Assembly: GCA_910586255.1 (NCBI GenBank)
Contig: CAJUHR010000019.1
Location: 1 to 64,000, forward strand
From: an uncultured Lachnospiraceae bacterium
Lineage (GTDB): Bacteria > Bacillota > Clostridia > Lachnospirales > Lachnospiraceae
DNA: 64,000 bases
Reading direction: 5' to 3'
Shown here: one piece after another, positions 59,644 through 64,000 of the stretch
Numbering within the stretch: position 1 is the first letter of the stretch
Layout of the letters: each line of letters starts with the position of its first letter
Notes under the pieces: model-generated
Told to the model about the DNA's origin: nothing
Database searches by the model: none
Seen by the model: only the letters and a program-made list of their open reading frames with translations
Made by a program: the position numbers and the translations under genes

Positions 59644-60318
59644 TTAGACGGTATCCAGGCGATAGCCTGTGCCGTGGATGGTTGTCAGCCGGACCGGGGC
59701 GCCGATGGACTTTAAACGCCGCCGTAAAAAGTAGATGTAATTGTCAAGATTGCCTTCCTCCACCTCCCAGTCAGAGCCCCACACATAGGAGAGAATCCGG
59801 CTTCGGGGAAGAATCTGGCCCGGATTGCGCATGAAAAATTCCAGGGCGGCCGATTCCTTTTTGGAGAGGGTAAGGCTTTTGTCCTGGTATTTTAACAAGT
59901 GCTGCCGTGGGTCCAGGGAGAGCCCTAAGATGGTAAGGTCCGGGGAAAGCTGCATGGTTTTTGAACGTCTTCCAATGGCCCGAAGCCTGGCCATCAGCTC
60001 CTCCACGGCAAAGGGCTTTACAATGTAATCATCGGCTCCGGCGTCCAGACCGTCAATTCGGTCGCCCAACCGGTTGAGGGCAGTGGCCAGAATCACAGGA
60101 GTGCAGATATTCTGCTGGCGGAGAGACTTGAGAAGGGTCAGCCCGTCCATCTCCGGAAGCATCCGGTCTAAGACAATGGCGTCATAGATCTGGCTTCTGG
60201 CCAGAAAGAGCCCGTCCGTGCCGGTGTGGCAGGCTTCGGTCTCATAGCCGCACGGATTTAAGGCAAGAGCTATATTTCGGCACAGGTCAATGTCATCTTC
60301 AATCAATAAAATTCTCAT
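59644..60318 (-). CDS. OmpR-family response regulator
   Basis: A 224-residue regulator. The receiver domain begins MRILLIEDDIDLCRNIA; the phospho-acceptor Asp is in AIVLDRMLPEMDG and the Lys in YIVKPFAVEEL. The C-terminal winged helix ends SYVWGSDWEVEEGNLDNYIYFLRRRLKSIG...GYRLDTV. The start at 60318 is chosen because AGGAGAAAAG precedes it and the receiver begins at once; an upstream ATG at 60351 adds 11 unlikely residues. Confidence 0.95.
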   Translation of the reverse strand: MRILLIEDDIDLCRNIALALNPCGYETEACHTGTDGLFLARSQIYDAIVLDRMLPEMDGLTLLKSLRQQNICTPVILATALNRLGDRIDGLDAGADDYIVKPFAVEELMARLRAIGRRSKTMQLSPDLTILGLSLDPRQHLLKYQDKSLTLSKKESAALEFFMRNPGQILPRSRILSYVWGSDWEVEEGNLDNYIYFLRRRLKSIGAPVRLTTIHGTGYRLDTV

Positions 60319-60354
60319 GGCTTTTCTCCTCTTTTTTACAGTGTACCACATAAT

Positions 60355-60405
60355 TCTCTAAAAAATCTTTAAAAATTCTCGGGATTTTTCCAGTTCTTTT
60401 AGAGA
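60355..60405. promoter_or_regulatory. Inverted repeat in the divergent regulator/binding-protein region
   Basis: TCTCTAAAA (60355-60363) and TTTTAGAGA (60397-60405) are exact reverse complements. They may be sites for the adjacent response regulator; TATGAT (60415-60420) is a possible -10 for the rightward operon. Confidence 0.35.
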
Positions 60406-60510
60406 TTTACAAGGTATGATAAAGATACAGGACATTCCGATGGAAAACGGATGGTTTCTGCCGGGATTGGGACCATGAAAAAAGTGAATCAGACAGGAAG
60501 GAAGCGGAAT

Positions 60511-62829
60511 ATGGGATTTATGAAATTATTGAGAAAATTGCCGGCAGGCAGACCGGCGGCTTTTGGGTTGGCTGTTTGCCTTGCGGCGAGCCTTATGGCA
60601 GGATGTAAGGGGAAAGGGGACGATGGGAAAGAGGCCGCTTCGGCGCCTCTGCCAGGCCAGGAGGTTCCTGTAAATATCGGAAAGGATCAAGGGGAGAGCT
60701 CTGAGGCTATGGGCAGATACATAGAGACGGCCATGGAGCTGCCTGGGGAGGCAGAAAACGACCGGTATATCTCCTTTTTCCAGGGAAGGGACAGGGCGCT
60801 TGAGCTGTATACGGCAGCCAGAGAGGGCGCGGACAAGCTCGGTGAGGTACGGCGGTTTCTGTGGCAGGGGGACGGCTGGAAGCAGGATGAGGGATGGTGG
60901 GACCGGGTTAAGCCCCATGAGCCTTCCGTGGAGATAAGGCGGGTTTTTTACGGGTTGGACGGAAAGTATTATTTCAGCGCCATGGGCCAGGAGGAGTACA
61001 TTTATCACCTGTATCAGATTCAGGAGGAAGGGGAATCGGCAGAGCTTTTGGCGGAATTGTTCCTTCCCGGGGAGGGACAGAACTACGGACTGATTCCACC
61101 CAAGGCAGAGGTGGACAGGGACGGCCGGATTCTTATTTACGGGATGAATGAGGCCACCCTTTATCAGCCGGACGGGAAAAAGCTTTTTTCCATGGAAAAA
61201 AGCTGGAGTGGTACCTCTGAGAACAGTGTGGGATATATGACAGGGGAAGAATTTGTCACAAAGGCGGATAAGGGAATAGTCCGGTATCGCCTCAGCGATG
61301 GGCAAAAGATACAAGAGATTCCTTTTGAGCTGGGAGAGGGACTGCTGTCCGAGGAGAGTCTGGTGCTGTTTGGTGACGGGGACGGCGGAATCTATGGGGC
61401 AAACGAAAGGGGACTGGCCCATGTAGGGGAAGGGGGAAGCTTGTGGGAGCTTCTCATTGACGGAAGTCTGAACACCATGGGTATGCGAAGCATTTATCTG
61501 CAGGAGTTTTTTCAGGGAGAAGAGAAGGATTACTATGGCCTCTTTGTGGAGGAAGGGGGAGCAGGCTTTCAGATATTCCATTACACCTATGATCCGGATG
61601 CAATGGCAGCGCCTCCGATGACTCTGACCGTGTACAGCTTAAAGGACAATTCCACTGCGCGCCAGGCAGCGGCGCTGTTTCAGAAGTCTCACCCGGAGGT
61701 GCGGGTGGAGGTGCTAAGCGGCGTGGAGGAAAATAAAACCCCATCGGAGGAGATGATCCGGGCCCTTAACACGGAACTTTTAAGCGGTAAGGGAGCGGAT
61801 GTACTGGTCTTAGACGGTCTGCCCTGGAAATCCTATGAGGAGAAAGGAATTTTGGCAGATCTGAGCGAGACCTTTGGGGAGATTCAAAAGGAGGACCCCC
61901 TCATGGATCAGGTTTTGGCTGGCTTTACTAAGGAGGATGGAAGCATCTATCAGATGCCGGCGAGAATCTGTGTGCCGGTGCTGATAGGAACGGAGGCGGA
62001 GAGAGCGGCCTTTGATAGTATGGAGGCCATGGCTGCCTACGAGGGGGAGAAGCCTCTTATGGCTGCCGAAACCTATGAGAATCTTCTGATTTTGATGGCA
62101 AACCTTCAGTATCCGCAGCTGTTTGGAGGCGGGAAGGATGATATTTCGGAGGAGCTTTTGGCGAGATATCTGGAGGCAGTCAGGTCTTTGGGGGAAAAAA
62201 ATGGTTCCCGGACCGTTTTCACGGAGGAGGAGATGGAACAGCTGTGGATCAGCAACCACAGAGTGCCAAACGGGATCCGAGGTACAGCCATAAAATTTGA
62301 TTACGGAACTGCCGCCTGCGGGGTGGAGAATATGGCCGGACTCTATGATCTTATCATACCGGACGCGATTCTTCAAAAGCATCCGGAGGCGTCCATGGAA
62401 AGCATCAACAAAATCTATTTTCCCGGAACACTCATAGGGGTAAACCAGGGAAGTGACAAGACAGAGCTGGCCAGGGAGTTTGTCCGGTGTGTTTTTTCAG
62501 AGGAGGTGCAGAAGGAGGAATTTTTTGACGGCTTCCCGGTGAATTTAAGGGCCCAGGAGTACAACTGTGTCAGCAGCGGCAGGGATAATATTTCTGTGGG
62601 AAGCGGCATTGGAGACTACCATATTTCCGGCGGGTACCCAAATACGGAAAAGAGGAGAGAGCTGTACCGGATTATAGGCGGCGTGTCTGTGCCGGTGATG
62701 GTGGATGATACGGTCATGAATATGATTGTGAACGGCGCCAGGGATTATTTTGAGGGGAAGGCGACTGCAGAGCAGGCGGCCTCGGCCATCTGTAGACAGC
62801 TGGCTCTCTATAGGGCAGAGCAGGAATGA
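60511..62829 (+). CDS. Binding lipoprotein with large extra N-terminal domain
   Basis: A 772-residue protein in two parts. The lipoprotein signal ends in LMAGC (Cys about 33). Residues about 60-380 look like repeated beta strands (YISFFQGRDRALELY, KYYFSAMGQEEYIYHLYQI, SLVLFGDGDGGIYGANERGLAHV), a propeller-like domain. From MTLTVYSLKDNSTARQAAALFQ a family 1 solute-binding fold follows, with ADVLVLDGLPWKSYEEKGILADLS. Ordinary binding proteins are 420-460 residues. ATG 60511 (AGGAAGG upstream) gives a clean signal peptide; ATG 60475 and 60451 are alternatives. ATGA overlap with the permease gene shows it belongs to an importer. Confidence 0.88.
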   Translation: MGFMKLLRKLPAGRPAAFGLAVCLAASLMAGCKGKGDDGKEAASAPLPGQEVPVNIGKDQGESSEAMGRYIETAMELPGEAENDRYISFFQGRDRALELYTAAREGADKLGEVRRFLWQGDGWKQDEGWWDRVKPHEPSVEIRRVFYGLDGKYYFSAMGQEEYIYHLYQIQEEGESAELLAELFLPGEGQNYGLIPPKAEVDRDGRILIYGMNEATLYQPDGKKLFSMEKSWSGTSENSVGYMTGEEFVTKADKGIVRYRLSDGQKIQEIPFELGEGLLSEESLVLFGDGDGGIYGANERGLAHVGEGGSLWELLIDGSLNTMGMRSIYLQEFFQGEEKDYYGLFVEEGGAGFQIFHYTYDPDAMAAPPMTLTVYSLKDNSTARQAAALFQKSHPEVRVEVLSGVEENKTPSEEMIRALNTELLSGKGADVLVLDGLPWKSYEEKGILADLSETFGEIQKEDPLMDQVLAGFTKEDGSIYQMPARICVPVLIGTEAERAAFDSMEAMAAYEGEKPLMAAETYENLLILMANLQYPQLFGGGKDDISEELLARYLEAVRSLGEKNGSRTVFTEEEMEQLWISNHRVPNGIRGTAIKFDYGTAACGVENMAGLYDLIIPDAILQKHPEASMESINKIYFPGTLIGVNQGSDKTELAREFVRCVFSEEVQKEEFFDGFPVNLRAQEYNCVSSGRDNISVGSGIGDYHISGGYPNTEKRRELYRIIGGVSVPVMVDDTVMNMIVNGARDYFEGKATAEQAASAICRQLALYRAEQE

Positions 62830-63797
62830 CAGGGGAGAGAAAAGGAGTACTTTTCGGGTACCGGGGATCCGAAAGAAGGAGCGCGCAGAGCCGGCGTGTC
62901 AGGCGTCAGAGAAGGCTGGCCTGTGTGTTTCTGGCGCCCAGCCTTTTGGGGGTGGCGATGTTTTACGGAGCGCCCTTTTTGGACGTGGCGCGCCGCTCCT
63001 TTCTGGATGCCATGGGACATCGCTTCGTGGGGATGGAAAACTACGAAGGTGTGTGGAATAATCAGGCTTTTCGCCTGGCTATTAGCAATACCGTCCGCTT
63101 TTTGGCGGCGGCCCTTCCCCTGCTTCTGACCGGATCTCTGCTCCTGTCTCTGATGGTTTATGGGGCGAAGGTGAAGAAGGGACTTTTTAAGACCACTCTG
63201 ATTTTGCCTATGGCTGTCCCTGCTGCCGCCATGGTGCTTGTGTGGAAGGTTTTGCTTTGCCCGGACGGAGTTATCAATCAGCTTCTTTTTGCTCTTACAG
63301 GGCAGATATGGGACCGGGACTGGGTAAACGGAATAACGGCTTTTCCCGTGCTGATAGCCACCTATCTGTGGAAGAATACAGGCTATGATATGCTTTTGTG
63401 GCTGGCTGGTCTGGGGGCCATTCCGGACAGCCTCTACGATGCGGCCAAGGTGGACGGAGCGGGAGCCTTTGCCAGGCTTTTATACATTACCCTGCCTAAT
63501 CTGAAAAACACCGCGGTTCTTGTGCTGGTGCTTTCTGGGATTAATTCCTTTCGGGTTTACAGAGAGGCTTATCTGTTGTCGGGAACCTATCCGGACCAGT
63601 CCATCTATATGATTCCTCACCTGTTTAGCCACTGGTTCTTGACTTTGGATATCCAGAGAATGAGTACAGGGGCTATGTTTTTGGTGGCGTTTATGGCGAT
63701 GGCCTGGGGGCTGGGACGCCAGGGAGCATGGATTGCGGCCGGCAGAGAGCAGCGAAAAAAATGGGAAGGCAAAGGACGAAAAAGGGGGAGAATATGA
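62826..63797 (+). CDS. ABC sugar importer, permease 1
   Basis: A 323-residue permease with a basic N-terminal tail and six helices; the EAA loop reads YDAAKVDGAGAFARLLYITLPNL. It overlaps the binding-protein gene and the next permease gene by ATGA at each end, so the three are translationally coupled. Confidence 0.94.
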   Translation: MTGERKGVLFGYRGSERRSAQSRRVRRQRRLACVFLAPSLLGVAMFYGAPFLDVARRSFLDAMGHRFVGMENYEGVWNNQAFRLAISNTVRFLAAALPLLLTGSLLLSLMVYGAKVKKGLFKTTLILPMAVPAAAMVLVWKVLLCPDGVINQLLFALTGQIWDRDWVNGITAFPVLIATYLWKNTGYDMLLWLAGLGAIPDSLYDAAKVDGAGAFARLLYITLPNLKNTAVLVLVLSGINSFRVYREAYLLSGTYPDQSIYMIPHLFSHWFLTLDIQRMSTGAMFLVAFMAMAWGLGRQGAWIAAGREQRKKWEGKGRKRGRI

Positions 63798-64000
63798 CAA
63801 AAACCGTTGGGATGCGTATACAGACGATGATTCTTTTCGGAGCGTGCCTGCTTATCTGGCTGCCTCTTTTTCTTATGGTGTCCGCATCCTTTATGCCGGA
63901 GGATGAGCTTTTGTGGCGATATCTTTCTCCTCTGGGCATAGGAAAGGCGCCGGTTCGGGCCGGGCTGATTCCCTCTTACCCGTCCTGGGAGGCATTGTCA
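63794..64000 (+). CDS. ABC sugar importer, permease 2 (partial, cut by window end)
   Basis: Only the first 69 codons are visible: MTKTVGMRIQTMILFGACLL and a first membrane helix (MILFGACLLIWLPLFLMVSASF), then EDELLWRYLSP. The position after a MalF-type permease and the ATGA overlap indicate the MalG-type partner. The rest lies beyond the window. Confidence 0.85.
   Translation, partial: MTKTVGMRIQTMILFGACLLIWLPLFLMVSASFMPEDELLWRYLSPLGIGKAPVRAGLIPSYPSWEALS

Noticed and set aside
1..64000. CRISPR array, rRNA genes, complete tRNA, replication origin
   Set aside because: I looked for regularly spaced repeats, rRNA motifs, full cloverleafs and DnaA-box clusters and saw none.

Overview
The window looks like chromosome from a spore-forming member of the Clostridia, most likely Lachnospiraceae (Enterocloster/Hungatella/Lachnoclostridium-like). 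The evidence is an alpha/beta-type small acid-soluble spore protein, YlbJ, Gram-positive ribosome-binding sites (AGGAGG), near-consensus sigma-A promoters, many sugar ABC importers without their own ATPase, an oxygen-sensitive glycyl radical enzyme and a 2-hydroxyacyl-CoA dehydratase activase pair. No species assignment can be made from the sequence alone.

Layout. 1-2.8 kb is the tail of an integrative element (broken sigma-like gene, small ORF8-like gene, AAA-ATPase/PD-(D/E)XK protein) that ends at a 3' fragment of a tRNA-Thr(CGU) gene. 2.9-7.5 kb is a LacI-regulated sugar ABC importer with three tandem 12-bp operators just downstream of its promoter. 7.5-9 kb holds a divergent Fe-S protein / Crp-Fnr regulator pair. 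9.2-13.4 kb is a type IIA topoisomerase pair (probably topoisomerase IV, parE-parC). 13.5-15.1 kb is an AT-rich islet with a MITE-like element and three unrecognised small genes. 15.4-22.4 kb is housekeeping (asd, galM, spore protein, rsmD, coaD, coiled-coil protein, ylbJ, a propeller lipoprotein-like protein).

22.4-37 kb is the most interesting part: a complete-looking catabolic cluster around a glycyl radical enzyme (GRE). It holds a hydroxyacid dehydrogenase, the GRE, a tripartite tricarboxylate transporter (TctC-TctB-TctA), the GRE activase, a zinc alcohol dehydrogenase, a second hydroxyacid dehydrogenase, an aldehyde dehydrogenase, a convergent CoA-acylating (methyl)malonate-semialdehyde dehydrogenase and an IclR regulator. 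TGGAAA half-sites lie in the spacers of the iclR and mmsA promoters, and a near-consensus IclR-type site lies upstream of the GRE operon, so the set may be one regulon. The GRE keeps the catalytic Cys, Glu and Gly of GRE eliminases but differs at two hydroxyl-binding positions of the glycerol/diol dehydratases. My working inference is uptake of a small hydroxy-carboxylate, radical dehydration (or another elimination) to a semialdehyde, and conversion to an acyl-CoA plus CO2 or reduction to a 3-hydroxy acid. The substrate is unknown.

37-51 kb is a dense same-strand run of RNA-modification and miscellaneous genes (RsmF-type methyltransferase, two pseudouridine synthases, HAD phosphatase, YgiQ-type radical SAM protein, short-chain dehydrogenase, lipase, membrane proteins) followed by a split 2-hydroxyacyl-CoA dehydratase activase/dehydratase-like pair. 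51-57.3 kb is a TIM-barrel isomerase diverging from a second sugar ABC importer with a GH2 glycosidase. 57.6-60.3 kb holds an MgtC-like protein and a two-component system. A third ABC importer, whose binding protein carries a large extra N-terminal domain, runs off the right edge.
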